This document shows, one piece after another, positions 35,730 to 44,859 of a DNA stretch of 64,000 bases. Position numbers and translations under genes: made by a program. Position 1 is the stretch's first letter, and each line of letters begins with the position of its first letter. Origin of the DNA: Alteromonas sp. RKMC-009 (lineage in GTDB: Bacteria; Pseudomonadota; Gammaproteobacteria; Enterobacterales; Alteromonadaceae); assembly GCF_003584565.2 (NCBI RefSeq), contig NZ_CP031010.1, positions 186,001 to 250,000 on the forward strand. Direction: 5' to 3'. Under the pieces are notes generated by a model. It was not told the origin of the DNA and made no database searches. It saw only the letters and a list, made by a program, of their open reading frames with translations.

Positions 35730-37334
35730 ATGTCTTTCATGAACAGATTTTACGGAGCAATGCTGGTTTGTATGTTGGCCGGATGCAACGGAGCGCCGGG
35801 TACTGATACGAAGGCCAGTAATTCGCAAGCTGACAGCGAACCACGGGTTACGGTATCTGACGGTGATTTGCAGGGCCGGACTCTGCAATCCGGCGTCACC
35901 GCTTTTCTGGGCGTGCCTTATGCTGCCAGTACCGGCGGTGAGAATCGCTGGCGCCCGCCGCAACCTGTAGCAGCCTGGCAAGGCGTGCGTGATGCAACAC
36001 ACTTTGGCCCGGATTGTTTGCAACTGCCGCCTCCGTCCATGAAAGCCCCCTGGGGACCGGAATTTCTTACGGACAATGATATGAGTGAAGACTGCCTGTC
36101 GCTCAATATCTGGATGCCTTCAACCCGTTCGGACAATAAAGTGCCCGTGTTGGTGTGGATCCACGGCGGTGCCTTTATTGGTGGTGCAGGCGGAATCGAC
36201 ATTTACCACGGCGATAAACTGGCAGAGCAGGGCATTATCGTTGTTACCATTAACTACCGCCTTGACGTATTTGGCTTCGCCGGCCATCCTGAACTGGCAA
36301 CAGAATCAGATTACGAAGGTCAGTATGGCTTGCTCGACCAGGTAGCAGCAATTAAGTGGGTGCAGAAAAATATTGAGGCTTTCGGTGGCGATCCGGATAA
36401 CGTGACCGTCGCGGGGCAGTCTGCCGGCGCAGATTCAGTGCATGCATTGATGGCGCATCCTGAAGCAGAAAAGTTGTTTGCCAAAGCCATTGCGCAAAGT
36501 GGCTCCGGGATGGGGATTACTCACCCGGACAGAGCAAAAGCAGAATCGCTGGGGTTGGCTCTGCAACAAGTATTGAATGCAGACAATATTGCTGCAATGC
36601 GTGCACTGCCGGGTAAAGAGATACTTGAAAATGTGCTGAACATCCCTGTGCCAATGGCGATCATGCAGTTCCGTCCGGTTCGCGATGGCAACTTCAGTAA
36701 GCAGCGCTCAAACAAAAATATATCGCTACTCACCGGTTTTACCGGCAACGAGAACAGTTACTTTCTGCCCGAATGGCATGTTGAAACTGAAGACGATCTC
36801 CGGGGCGTGATAAAGGCCAATATGGTTGATGACACCGTTACTGACGCCATGGTGAAACTCTATCTTCAGGAAGCAGATACTCCGCAAAATGCGGCGCTGC
36901 AATTTCTGCGGGACAGGGCATTAATGAGCCTGCTTAACTGGGCAGAGCAGTATCACGATGCCGCAAATATTCTGGCTTATCAGTTCGACTATGTGCCGCC
37001 CGGTCCACCTGAAGGCTTCGGCAGCTTTCACTCGTCGGAAATCCCCTACGTGTTTGGTCAGCTCGACGCCGGAGACAGGCAGTACTCTGATGCTGACAAG
37101 GCGCTGTCAGAATTATTACAGAATCACTGGCTTGCATTTATTAAGTCAGGAAAAGACAAGGTGATTGCCGGTGACGACTGGCCGGCGCTGGCGTCCGGGC
37201 AACTGCTGGTTGTCGGTAAAGAAGGCAATGCAGCCGCGGAGCCTGTGCTTACAGAAGACAAGATTCAGTTGTTTGAAGAATCGTTAGCAGCAGGCGGGAC
37301 GTTGGGGATGTTTTCGGCAGAGGGGTTTCATTGA
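35730..37334 (+). CDS. Type B carboxylesterase lipoprotein
   Basis: A 534-aa esterase of the carboxylesterase/acetylcholinesterase family. A signal peptide ends in the lipobox LAGC (about residues 13-16 from 35730), so it is probably a lipoprotein. Family marks are EDCLSLNIW, the oxyanion HGGAFIGG and the nucleophile S231 in GQSAGA. The likely acid is in the ENSYFLPE region, and the His is in FGSFHSSEIPYVFG. Start 35730 has GGGAG upstream; the longer frame would run through the terminator. It probably removes acyl groups (acetyl, galloyl, feruloyl) from incoming glycosides before or during uptake. Confidence 0.9.
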   Translation: MSFMNRFYGAMLVCMLAGCNGAPGTDTKASNSQADSEPRVTVSDGDLQGRTLQSGVTAFLGVPYAASTGGENRWRPPQPVAAWQGVRDATHFGPDCLQLPPPSMKAPWGPEFLTDNDMSEDCLSLNIWMPSTRSDNKVPVLVWIHGGAFIGGAGGIDIYHGDKLAEQGIIVVTINYRLDVFGFAGHPELATESDYEGQYGLLDQVAAIKWVQKNIEAFGGDPDNVTVAGQSAGADSVHALMAHPEAEKLFAKAIAQSGSGMGITHPDRAKAESLGLALQQVLNADNIAAMRALPGKEILENVLNIPVPMAIMQFRPVRDGNFSKQRSNKNISLLTGFTGNENSYFLPEWHVETEDDLRGVIKANMVDDTVTDAMVKLYLQEADTPQNAALQFLRDRALMSLLNWAEQYHDAANILAYQFDYVPPGPPEGFGSFHSSEIPYVFGQLDAGDRQYSDADKALSELLQNHWLAFIKSGKDKVIAGDDWPALASGQLLVVGKEGNAAAEPVLTEDKIQLFEESLAAGGTLGMFSAEGFH

Positions 37335-37379
37335 GATCCCCGCTTCGGAAGAGTTTACCTACAGAATGTGGAAGCGATT

Positions 37380-37556
37380 ATGAGTAATACAATTGAATCA
37401 GAATTTGAAAAGTGCATTTCGAAACAACAGCAATCCGAGATATTAATACTGGAGGTCGGGAAAGGATTCCAGCAATTATCTGAGGGCCTGGTTTCAGGGA
37501 AATCAGCATTGGATATATTAGTTGAAGTGAGTAAGGAAATTGATGGAAAGCTATAA
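37380..37556 (+). CDS. Hypothetical 58-aa protein
   Basis: Short frame from ATG 37380 (MSNTIESEFEKC) to 37556, mostly predicted helix, with no recognised family and no clear ribosome site. It lies 45 bp after the esterase. It may be a gene remnant. Confidence 0.3.
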   Translation: MSNTIESEFEKCISKQQQSEILILEVGKGFQQLSEGLVSGKSALDILVEVSKEIDGKL

Positions 37557-37632
37557 ATTATCAGAGGATTGCGGAAGATTTAAGGTTTGAGACTGGAAGT
37601 ATTTATCAATCTATTCACCGCTGGTTAGATTT

Positions 37633-37989
37633 CTAACCAGCAAGATTTTTCGCATATTCAGACACCAGTTTCCGGCTGCTTTCAAGCTCATTCATTTTCG
37701 TATTCAGGCGCTTTATTTCGTCATTGAGCACCTGCCTGACTTCTGTACATCCGTAAAAAGCAGGATCAGGATCATCGTTGGAAAGGCAGGTGAGCAACAC
37801 TTTTATGGCGTCCAGTTTCATGCCTGCGGTACTCAATATTTTTATGCATGATACCAGCTTTACCCACTTCTCATCATAGTGCCGGTAGCCTGCAGCACTT
37901 CTCACGGGCTTGATAAGTCCGGCATCTTCATAATAGCGGAGCATTCGCTGACTAACACCGGTGTGGGCAGATAAATCACCGATTTTCAT
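37633..37989 (-). CDS. MerR-family transcriptional regulator
   Basis: A 118-aa regulator. The N-terminal winged helix MKIGDLSAHTGVSQRMLRYYEDAGLI and wing GYRHYDE are typical of the family. A C-terminal coiled coil (about 75-112) is for dimerisation. One mid-protein Cys pair does not form a clear metal site. Divergent from the broken hydrolase gene at 38158, with a MerR-type promoter between them. Confidence 0.92.
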   Translation of the reverse strand: MKIGDLSAHTGVSQRMLRYYEDAGLIKPVRSAAGYRHYDEKWVKLVSCIKILSTAGMKLDAIKVLLTCLSNDDPDPAFYGCTEVRQVLNDEIKRLNTKMNELESSRKLVSEYAKNLAG

Positions 37990-38007
37990 TTCTTCTCCAA
38001 TGCAAGG

Positions 38008-38038
38008 TTGACTCTAACTGCTGTGTCAGGGTTTAAGC
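38008..38038 (+). promoter_or_regulatory. MerR-type promoter with 19-bp spacer
   Basis: The -35 TTGACT (38008-38013) and -10 TTAAGC (38033-38038) are 19 bp apart, with the dyad ACTCTAAC/GTCAGGGT (6 of 8 paired) in the spacer. This is the layout activated by MerR proteins through DNA twisting. It reads towards 38158. Confidence 0.65.
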
Positions 38039-38056
38039 TACTTCCCGATTTTTGCA

Positions 38057-38126
38057 GTTTGAGCCCCTTCCCGGATAAAAGAAATTCTTAATGTTCTCGT
38101 ATCCGGGATAAGTGGCAGGCTCAAAC
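38057..38126. repeat. Nested 70-bp inverted repeat
   Basis: Outer arms GTTTGAGCC/GGCTCAAAC and inner arms TCCCGGATA/TATCCGGGA, all nine bases and perfect, enclose a 22-nt loop. It lies in the leader of the 38158 gene. It could be a structured leader or a small palindromic repeat element. Confidence 0.75.
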
Positions 38127-38157
38127 AGAACATTCAAAGCATTGTGGAGTAACTACA

Positions 38158-38724
38158 TTGAAAAAAGTACAAGTGTTTATCGTTCACGGGTTTATGGCGT
38201 CTCCGGATGACCATTGGTTTAGCTGGCTTAAGCTGGAACTGGCAAAACGGAATATTGAGGCGGATATTCCTTTGCTACCTGACTCAGGTACACCGTCTGC
38301 AGAAGTATGGCAACAAACGCTTTCAGAGAGCATTAACAGACTCGACGAAAACGTTTTTGTTGTGGCTCATAGCCTTGGGTGAATTTCCGTTCTTCAAAAT
38401 ATTGCTGAGAGAATTAACGGAAGCCAACTTGGTGGTCTGTTACTTGTTGCAGGCTTTCAGTCGAAACTGGAAATGTTCCCGCAATTAAACCCCTTTGTGG
38501 AAACGCAGGTAGCGCTCGATACGCTGACATCAAACACAAACAGTATTGATGTTTTTGCTTCCCCTCAGGATCTGCTCGTACCGGTAGCGGATACCATAGC
38601 ACTTGCAGATAAGCTGAACGCAGGTTTCCACACTATCGCTGACGCCGGCCATTTTCTTGGTTCTGATGGCTATACGGCTTTTCCCGAAGTGTTAGAGGTA
38701 CTGTTAAAGCAAATCGAAAAGTAA
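38158..38724 (+). pseudogene. RBBP9/YdeN-type serine hydrolase with in-frame TGA
   Basis: Reading from TTG 38158 (GTGGAGT upstream), one frame encodes a small alpha/beta hydrolase: VFIVHGFMASPDDHW, PLLPDSG, nucleophile VVAHSLG, then a TGA at 38380-38382, then ISVLQNIAERINGSQLGGLLLVAGF and a C-terminal part with D (DVFASPQDLLVP) and H (ADAGHFLG) in catalytic positions. The frame is continuous except for the one stop codon, which falls directly after the nucleophile elbow. It is probably a recent nonsense mutation, with sequencing error or recoding as alternatives. About 188 codons, normal for the family. Confidence 0.8.
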
Positions 38725-38779
38725 AGGTAGAGCGGGCAGACATAATCGTTTGTCCGCAATTGCGGCTAAAAACCAAAAT

Positions 38780-38808
38780 GCCCGCTATTCAATGGTTATT
38801 GAGCGGGC
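38780..38808. terminator. Bidirectional terminator
   Basis: GCCCGCT pairs with AGCGGGC, with further pairing of CAAT/ATTG inside. T-rich downstream. It lies between the convergent hydrolase and nitH genes. Confidence 0.8.
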
Positions 38809-38841
38809 CGTTCTTTTTACTCTGCGAACAAAGCTGGTCTG

Positions 38842-40122
38842 CTAATCAGCATCTACAGGTACAGGGCAGGCCTTTCGCTTACCGGAAGCCTTTAGCTTTA
38901 TGATATTGGCGAGATAGGCAGCATCACTTGCTACGCCTGAGAAGCGACCAGAGCCCCAGGTATGAAGCCAGGGTAAGCCAATAAAATATGTGCCGGGAAC
39001 TGCCGTCACACCACGTTTGTGTGCTGGTGCTCCTCTGCCGTTAAATACCGGTAAGTCGAGCCAGTTGAAATCTGGCCGGAAGCCGATACACCAGATAATG
39101 GAAGTGATCCCAGAGTCTGCCAAATTAAGCTGTTCGCGTTCTGCCGAAGGTTGCCAGACTGGCTCGTAGGTACTGCCAGCGGGTGCAGAAATACCGTTCT
39201 CTTCAATGTAGGCATCAATTCGGCTATTGATGTTATTGTAGACCGAATCTGCGAAATCAAGATTTTCTGTTAAATCTGGTTGGAAGATCAGATTGTCGCC
39301 TTCGAACTCCGTCATTAATCCGAACAATTCCATGCCCTCAGTGGCGAACTTACGCAAATCAATATCTCTTCCGCCATCCCTGCCGGTGACATAATGATTT
39401 GTGTTGTCTCTCACACCTTCGCGTAGCGGATGCTCTTCCACTGATTTTTTGTAGTAACCCATGTCGTCGAGCCATTCCACAACGTCTTTACCACGGTATT
39501 GTCTGGCAACACGGGGTGCATTTCCCACGGCCAGAAATACTTTTCTTCCTGTAAGATGAATGTCTTCTGCTATCTGCGCACCGGACTGGCCAGAACCGAC
39601 TACCAGAACGTTTCCGGGCGGCAGTTGATCAGCGTTCTTATATTGATTTGAGTGGATTTGAACAATATTTTCCGGGAGGCGTTCAGCCATTCGTGGAATG
39701 ATGGGCTGATGGTAGCCGCCACTCGCCACAATAACGTGATCACAGGTGAATACACCGGCGCTGGTCTTTACCGTATATATGCCTTCGTCGTCGCGGCTCA
39801 CGTTTTCTACCGTTGTATTTTCAATTACCGGAGCATCAACTTTTGATGCGAATCGTTCAAGATAGCCAATGGTTTCCTCCCGGTTCATAAAGCCCTCAGG
39901 CTTATCACCATCGTACGGATGGTCGGGAAGTGCGCACTGCCAGTTAGGTGTAACCAGGGTAAATGAGTCCCAACGCTGGGTTTTCCAGCTGTTCAAAATT
40001 TGTGATTTTTCAATAACCAGATGCTTAATGTTCTCTTGTTGCAGACAATAGCTGACAGATAGGCCAGCCTGACCGCCGCCGATGATAATTGCCGGGTAAT
40101 GAGCAGGAGTTGTATGAGTCAT
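38842..40122 (-). CDS. nitH: MSMEG_0569-family FAD/NAD(P) oxidoreductase of the Nit1C cluster
   Basis: A 426-aa flavoprotein resembling flavin-containing monooxygenases. FAD motif IIGGGQAGLSVSYCL near residue 12 and NADPH motif VVGSGQSGAQIAEDI near 165. The start at ATG 40122 is preferred over the longer TTG frame. Last gene of the seven-gene minus-strand nit operon, in the position called nitH in cyanide-assimilating Pseudomonas fluorescens. Its substrate is unproven. The terminator at 38780 closes the operon. Confidence 0.9.
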   Translation of the reverse strand: MTHTTPAHYPAIIIGGGQAGLSVSYCLQQENIKHLVIEKSQILNSWKTQRWDSFTLVTPNWQCALPDHPYDGDKPEGFMNREETIGYLERFASKVDAPVIENTTVENVSRDDEGIYTVKTSAGVFTCDHVIVASGGYHQPIIPRMAERLPENIVQIHSNQYKNADQLPPGNVLVVGSGQSGAQIAEDIHLTGRKVFLAVGNAPRVARQYRGKDVVEWLDDMGYYKKSVEEHPLREGVRDNTNHYVTGRDGGRDIDLRKFATEGMELFGLMTEFEGDNLIFQPDLTENLDFADSVYNNINSRIDAYIEENGISAPAGSTYEPVWQPSAEREQLNLADSGITSIIWCIGFRPDFNWLDLPVFNGRGAPAHKRGVTAVPGTYFIGLPWLHTWGSGRFSGVASDAAYLANIIKLKASGKRKACPVPVDAD

Positions 40123-40141
40123 AATCGTTTTCGCCGTGTAA

Positions 40142-40426
40142 TTAAGGTTGGAATGAAGTAACAATCACTTTGCTTTCGGGAGCCTCAAAGGCATCGCACT
40201 TTTGATTGATGTCCGACAGTTGATCCATCGCGCTGGAACACGCATAGCCGAACTTCTTTTCAACGCGTTGACTGGCTGCGTGCAATGCTTCATTACAGAG
40301 AGCTTTAAATTCAGCGATGCCATAAGGTTGCTGGACTTTCAAATACTCGCGGATAACGGTTGAAGGTGAATAGCAGGCCTGAACAGAGTTATCAGGCCAG
40401 CGCACATGAAAGGTAGTTGCTGGCAT
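40142..40426 (-). CDS. nitG: MSMEG_0570-family nitrogen starvation response protein
   Basis: A 94-aa protein with the family pattern FHVRWPDNSVQACYSPSTVI at the N-terminus and YACSSAMDQL in the second half. No enzymatic motif is recognised. Always part of Nit1C clusters. Its stop/start spacing with neighbours is tight (1-bp contact with nitF, 20 bp to nitH). Confidence 0.9.
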   Translation of the reverse strand: MPATTFHVRWPDNSVQACYSPSTVIREYLKVQQPYGIAEFKALCNEALHAASQRVEKKFGYACSSAMDQLSDINQKCDAFEAPESKVIVTSFQP

Positions 40427-41409
40427 TAGTGTGTCTCGCTAAGTGTTAGTCGCGTTTCTCTGGCAGGCACCATAAAACGTGATTCAGTTAAGTCGAAGAA
40501 TGTTTCTGTCACGCCGTTGAAGGTGACAGTAATACGCTGGTTGCTGTTGATTTTTCCCAACAGTCCTGTGTGGATATTCCTGGTTTTGAACAGGTGTCTG
40601 ACTGCCTCCGCACACGCGGGCTTACAGCTAATCAGATAGCCGAAACTGGGAAACGTCCGAAGCCAGTCTTCCCAGCAAACGTCCGCGGGTTTAGGGATTT
40701 GCGAAAGGTCGATGTCTACGCCCGTTTCAGAGCAATCCATAAACATCGCGGCGGTGCCAAGAATGCCGGCCTGAGAGATATCTTTAGCGCCAGTGACACC
40801 GTCAATAGCTGCAATTAGGGGCAGCAATCCTATATCACCTTTCAGCTGGTCTGGCGGTGCAGAGGTTGCTGCATCCCAGTTCAGGAAGGGCTCACGGTAT
40901 TCACCCCGCAAGTCAATAGCGCAAAGCATTATGTCATCCTCGCAGGCGTCAAAGCTGGTGAGCAGGTTGGATGCCTGGCCGATTATCGAAACAGAAAGCT
41001 GATTAAGGCCACTATTCTGGCATGTGTGCCCTCCGGCTATTGGCACATCAAAAGCGCTGGATGCTGCTGTCATGCCCCTTAATAGCTGGCGCAATACGTC
41101 GTCATCGTCGCTCCAGATTGCATTAGTGATTGCTGTGGGTCTGCCACCCATGGCTGCAATGTCGCTGCAGTTCACCATTACTCCACACCAACCGGCAAAC
41201 CAGGGGTCATGTGCTACAAAGGCGGGAATAAAGCCTTCCATGGCGAAAAGCAGATGGCCGTCAGAAGAAGGCAAAACCGCAGCATCGTCACCATTTTTTA
41301 TGTTATGAGAGGCACCGCTGCCCACTGACTGAAGCACTTGCTTTAGCTGCTGTTTAGATCGTACGCCCGAATACTGGCGGACAATATCCAGTGTCTTCTG
41401 AAGGTTCAT
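40426..41409 (-). CDS. nitF: sll0787-family AIR synthase-like protein
   Basis: A 327-aa relative of the PurM/ThiL/SelD ATP-binding fold: NGDDAAVLP near residue 40, NCSDIAAMGGRPTAITNA near 83, AGGHTCQ near 125. It would phosphorylate or cyclise a substrate using ATP. Fifth gene of the nit operon, overlapping nitE by 4 bp. Confidence 0.92.
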   Translation of the reverse strand: MNLQKTLDIVRQYSGVRSKQQLKQVLQSVGSGASHNIKNGDDAAVLPSSDGHLLFAMEGFIPAFVAHDPWFAGWCGVMVNCSDIAAMGGRPTAITNAIWSDDDDVLRQLLRGMTAASSAFDVPIAGGHTCQNSGLNQLSVSIIGQASNLLTSFDACEDDIMLCAIDLRGEYREPFLNWDAATSAPPDQLKGDIGLLPLIAAIDGVTGAKDISQAGILGTAAMFMDCSETGVDIDLSQIPKPADVCWEDWLRTFPSFGYLISCKPACAEAVRHLFKTRNIHTGLLGKINSNQRITVTFNGVTETFFDLTESRFMVPARETRLTLSETH

Positions 41410-42002
41410 TGAATAGCTCCCTTCAACACGCTGGCCGTGACAGGAAATTCCAGAGCCGAAGAAGGAATACTGATTTTCTGACGCTTGCCTTCCACCCGAA
41501 ACCCATCTGCCGGTGTTGTCATTGGTGAATATGCATTTAAATCAGCCTCCATTTTTACGTGAGGCATATTTTGAATTGTCAGATAACCACGGGTTTCCCA
41601 GTTAAGGCGCTTAAACAGATTTTCATTCTGGGCCTGAACGGTCGCGAGAAAGGTATCGCAGCCCAGAGAATTCGCGCTTCTGACCGCTAATTTGATTAGG
41701 CTGGCACCCAAAATACCCTGGCGGCGAAATGCCGTTGCAACAGCGAGCCGTGAACCCCACCAGACCCGGGGTGCTGACTGATGAATGCGCACTGTGCCGA
41801 CAACCGTGTCAGGCATACCCGCTAACTGTCTGACTGCTACGAGGATGATAGCATCACAATCTATATCGTCGCGGTCGTGTTCTTTGAATAAGCCCTGTTC
41901 ATCACAGAACACACTACTGCGGATCCTGTAGGCCTGTTCCTTTTCCCAGTTATCGGTGGCCCATTTTATCTGGAATTGATCATGCCGGTACGAAGTCAGC
42001 AT
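41406..42002 (-). CDS. nitE: GNAT acetyltransferase of the Nit1C cluster (MSMEG_0567 N-terminal type)
   Basis: A 198-aa GNAT-fold protein with the beta-strand/acetyl-CoA loop around RLAVATAFRRQGILGASLIKLA. Start at 42002 because AAGGAGG lies 6 nt upstream; the longer frame extends into the radical SAM gene. It overlaps the nitD end by 23 bp and nitF by 4 bp. In some bacteria this domain is fused to other Nit1C parts; here it is separate. Confidence 0.9.
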   Translation of the reverse strand: MLTSYRHDQFQIKWATDNWEKEQAYRIRSSVFCDEQGLFKEHDRDDIDCDAIILVAVRQLAGMPDTVVGTVRIHQSAPRVWWGSRLAVATAFRRQGILGASLIKLAVRSANSLGCDTFLATVQAQNENLFKRLNWETRGYLTIQNMPHVKMEADLNAYSPMTTPADGFRVEGKRQKISIPSSALEFPVTASVLKGAIQ

Positions 42003-43110
42003 TTGCAGCCTCCTTTTCGTATTCAGACAGAGAAGAGCACGCACCGCATTTCACGCATCCGGCTTGTGTATCCTCGCCGCGCATACCTGAACTAACCAGT
42101 TTCTTAGCAATGGGTTTGAGTACACTTTCCATAAAGGCTGCGGAAGGGGGCGGGTGGTCCTCAAGGGGCGTGCCCCGTATCGGTACAAACGGAACGACAA
42201 ATGGATAAACACCCATGTCGATGAGCTTTTCTGAGGTGCTGATGATTGCTTCTTTGGAGTCACCCAGGCCGGCGAGTATGTAGGTGCTGACCTGTCCCTT
42301 GCCAAACACACTCACAGCCGCTTTAAACGCATCGAAGTATTCTTCCAGTGAGACCTTTGCCTTACCGGGAGTCATCACCTCCCTTACTTCCGGAGAGACG
42401 GCTTCAAGATGCATTCCCAACGAATCGATACCGGCAGCTTTCATGCGACTAAACCAGATGTGATCTTTAGGTGGTTCACATTGCCCCTGAACCGGTACAT
42501 CTACTGCTGCTTTAATTGCCTCGGCACTTTCGCACATAACTTTGGCGCCACGGTCTGACGATGCTGGTGTGCCCGTGGTCATAACGACATGTTTTACGCC
42601 GTCGAGCCTGACCGCAGCCTTTGCGACTTCAGCCAGTTGTTGCGGTGTCTTCCGCGCAATTGTTCTGCCTGCATCAAGGGACTGGCCGATTGAACAGAAT
42701 TTACAGGCTTTGCGTCGACTTTCGTAACGGATACAGGTTTGCAGCACTGTGGTTGCCAGTACATCTTTGCCGTGCAGCGTTGCTATCTGCTGATAGGGAA
42801 TGCCGTCGTCAGTAGTCAGGCCATAGAATGCAGGTGTGTTTGTACCGGTGATGTTTCGCACCGGGATGATCGTTTCCTGATTTCGCCGGTCCTTAATATT
42901 CCCATCTTCCAGCGTAAACGGTGACTCCCAGGCGCTCTGGGTATAGACAGGTAGCATTACTGTCGTACCATCTATGGTGAAAGCCTGATGATCCGACGGC
43001 CCGGCTCCGCCCCTGCGACTGACGTGGTCAGAATCCTGTCCGATCAGTCTGATGCCGCGGGTTTGCAACTCGGTTAACAGCGCGGAACGTGATTCAGAGT
43101 TGAGATTCAT
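41980..43110 (-). CDS. nitD: MSMEG_0568-family radical SAM protein
   Basis: A 376-aa enzyme expected to make a 5'-deoxyadenosyl radical. The [4Fe-4S] ligands appear as C126-x9-C136-xx-C139, an expanded spacing compared with the usual CX3CX2C. Extra cysteines in CVKCGACSS near the C-terminus may bind a second cluster. It overlaps the nitrilase gene by 17 bp. The reaction in the pathway is not settled. Confidence 0.93.
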   Translation of the reverse strand: MNLNSESRSALLTELQTRGIRLIGQDSDHVSRRGGAGPSDHQAFTIDGTTVMLPVYTQSAWESPFTLEDGNIKDRRNQETIIPVRNITGTNTPAFYGLTTDDGIPYQQIATLHGKDVLATTVLQTCIRYESRRKACKFCSIGQSLDAGRTIARKTPQQLAEVAKAAVRLDGVKHVVMTTGTPASSDRGAKVMCESAEAIKAAVDVPVQGQCEPPKDHIWFSRMKAAGIDSLGMHLEAVSPEVREVMTPGKAKVSLEEYFDAFKAAVSVFGKGQVSTYILAGLGDSKEAIISTSEKLIDMGVYPFVVPFVPIRGTPLEDHPPPSAAFMESVLKPIAKKLVSSGMRGEDTQAGCVKCGACSSLSEYEKEAANADFVPA

Positions 43111-44095
43111 TGGCCATCTCCTTAATTAATTCTCCTTCCGTACTGGCCGTAACTGTCTGAACTGAAGTCCTTACAACGTATTCAGAAGGTGCATCCTGAA
43201 TGTGCAGACTGAGTAGCTCAGGGCGGGCGTAATGACCAACGGAATCCATCATGCGCTTGCGTTTATCAATCAGGTTCATTTCAAGGTCGGCAACGAGTAA
43301 TCCTTCACCCTCAGTCAGCGGCGGCACGAGATGTTTACCCTCAGGGGAAATGATGGCGGTATTGCAACCATCTTTGATTGCCTTTTGCATGGCAGGATCA
43401 TCAGTAAGAGACTGGATTTGCGACTCTGTCAGCCAGCCTGTGGCATTGATAACAAAACAACCAGACTCCAGGGCATGATGACGAATAGTCACGTCCATCT
43501 GTTCGGCAAAGATGGGGCCAACCAGGGAGCCGGGGAATTGTGCGCAGTGAATTTGTTCGTGCTGCGACATAAGTGAATATCTTGCCAAGGGGTTGTAATG
43601 CTCCCAGCATGCCAGTGCGCCCACTCTGCCAACGGCAGTTTCCACTACTTTCAGACCTGACGCGTCGCCTTGTCCCCAAATCATTCGTTCGTGATAAGTC
43701 GGTGTAATTTTTCGTCGCTTGAGCACCAGCTCGCCGGTAGCATCAAAAATAAGCTGGGTGTTGTACAGTGAGCCATGGTCCCGTTCATTCACGCCCATCA
43801 CTATCACCATACTGTGTTCACGTGCTTTTTGTGAGAGCGCTTCGGTTACGAAGCCGGGTACTTCAACGGCTTCATTGTATAACTTAAGGTGAGGCTTTCC
43901 CTGTTTTACCGGGGGTAAAATGAAGGAAAAGTATGGGTAATAAGGCATGAACGTTTCTGGAAACACGATCAGCTCCACCTGCTTTTCAGCGGCCTCATCC
44001 AGAACGTTAAGAACTTTTTTCAGAGTACCGCTCAAACTTTCCAGGTCAGGAGAAATTTGAACGGCAGCAACGCGTACGGTGTCTTGATTTTTCAT
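43094..44095 (-). CDS. nitC: Nit6803-type nitrilase
   Basis: A 333-aa nitrilase with the full catalytic triad: E47 in VFPETF, K129 in [11 protein letters not shown] and C163 in [13 protein letters not shown]. It hydrolyses nitriles to acids plus ammonia. In the Nit1C cluster this gene is needed for growth on cyanide as nitrogen source in P. fluorescens NCIMB 11764. Second gene of the operon, 16 bp after nitB. Confidence 0.95.
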   Translation of the reverse strand: MKNQDTVRVAAVQISPDLESLSGTLKKVLNVLDEAAEKQVELIVFPETFMPYYPYFSFILPPVKQGKPHLKLYNEAVEVPGFVTEALSQKAREHSMVIVMGVNERDHGSLYNTQLIFDATGELVLKRRKITPTYHERMIWGQGDASGLKVVETAVGRVGALACWEHYNPLARYSLMSQHEQIHCAQFPGSLVGPIFAEQMDVTIRHHALESGCFVINATGWLTESQIQSLTDDPAMQKAIKDGCNTAIISPEGKHLVPPLTEGEGLLVADLEMNLIDKRKRMMDSVGHYARPELLSLHIQDAPSEYVVRTSVQTVTASTEGELIKEMANESQL

Positions 44096-44111
44096 CGTTG
44101 CTGCCCTCCGC

Positions 44112-44594
44112 TTACACTGTCCAGGTATCGATGATCAGCGCGTCTTCACGTTTGTGAAGCAGCTTCAGATCAAGTACATCGAGAGGATTGATAGGTTTTA
44201 TACCTTCAATGAGTGAGCGCTCACCGTGTCCGTATAAAGCCTGCAATGCAAAGCGGCACGCATAGACTTTACCGCCTTCTGCCATGAACTTTTTAAGTTG
44301 ATTATTAAAGTTCATGTGACCCGGAAACGCTTCATCTCCAAGGGTAGGGAAGCCTCGCTGAACACCCAGGTTAACGCCCGGGCCGTATAGCAGGATGGAT
44401 GTCTCGTAGCCTTTACGCTGAAGGCGGGTTGCCTGCAGCATGTTGACAAAACCAATTGAACCTTCAAAAGCGACAGTATGGAACGTGACGAGCGCTTTCT
44501 CGCCCGGGTTAGCTTTAACGTCTTCAAATACCTTTTCTTCATAGTCGACAAAAAAGTCACCGTCTTTGTTTAAAGGGTAGTTTACTTGTGGCAT
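44112..44594 (-). CDS. nitB: MSMEG_0572/sll0783-family nitrogen starvation response protein
   Basis: A 160-aa protein with the family text [26 protein letters not shown] cut here into [10 protein letters not shown] and the DsrE-like stretch [20 protein letters not shown]. First gene of the seven-gene nit operon. The promoter lies in the 265-bp region shared with the divergent MocR regulator. No catalytic residues are recognised. Confidence 0.92.
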   Translation of the reverse strand: MPQVNYPLNKDGDFFVDYEEKVFEDVKANPGEKALVTFHTVAFEGSIGFVNMLQATRLQRKGYETSILLYGPGVNLGVQRGFPTLGDEAFPGHMNFNNQLKKFMAEGGKVYACRFALQALYGHGERSLIEGIKPINPLDVLDLKLLHKREDALIIDTWTV

Positions 44595-44674
44595 CAGGAT
44601 CTCCCGTAATGATGATTGTTATGAGCGCGGCTGTTACCGGCTTTCAGGAAATACATTGCAGAAGAAATGCCAGT

Positions 44675-44696
44675 GATTGCATTTAAAAAAGCAATC
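44675..44696. promoter_or_regulatory. Inverted repeat GATTGC-N10-GCAATC in the nit promoter
   Basis: Perfect six-base arms, 80 bp before the nitB start. TGATTGCA recurs at 44803, so it may be part of the same MocR control region. Confidence 0.4.
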
Positions 44697-44805
44697 AATT
44701 TGCGATAAGGTACTTTGTGAACATTTTTTAGCTATGATATTTTTTGAAAAAAACTCTGCAGAGCCTAATTTATTGGTCTTTCAGAGTTGATAAAAGTTTG
44801 ATGAT

Positions 44806-44842
44806 TGCACTTTGTGAGTGCATTACTTTCACTTATTGAGTG
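44806..44842. promoter_or_regulatory. Two tandem MocR operators CACT-N5-AGTG
   Basis: CACTTTGTGAGTG (44808-44820, within TGCACT..AGTGCA) and CACTTATTGAGTG (44830-44842) have centres 22 bp apart, two helical turns. They lie immediately before the MocR start, as expected for autoregulation and for control of the divergent nit operon. Confidence 0.65.
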
Positions 44843-44859
44843 CAAATCTGGAGTTGGTG

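Noticed and set aside
38057-38126. Integron attC site
   Set aside because: The arms do not carry the RYYYAAC/GTTRRRY core sites, and no integrase or cassette array is present.
38385-38422. Selenocysteine insertion element after the TGA
   Set aside because: The stem is perfect, but the loop lacks the G/U-rich apical features of a bacterial SECIS, and no sel genes are visible. Kept only as a check in the findings.
38158-38488. Frameshift explanation for the broken hydrolase
   Set aside because: The downstream half is in the same frame as the upstream half (315 bases apart, divisible by 3), so a single stop codon explains it.
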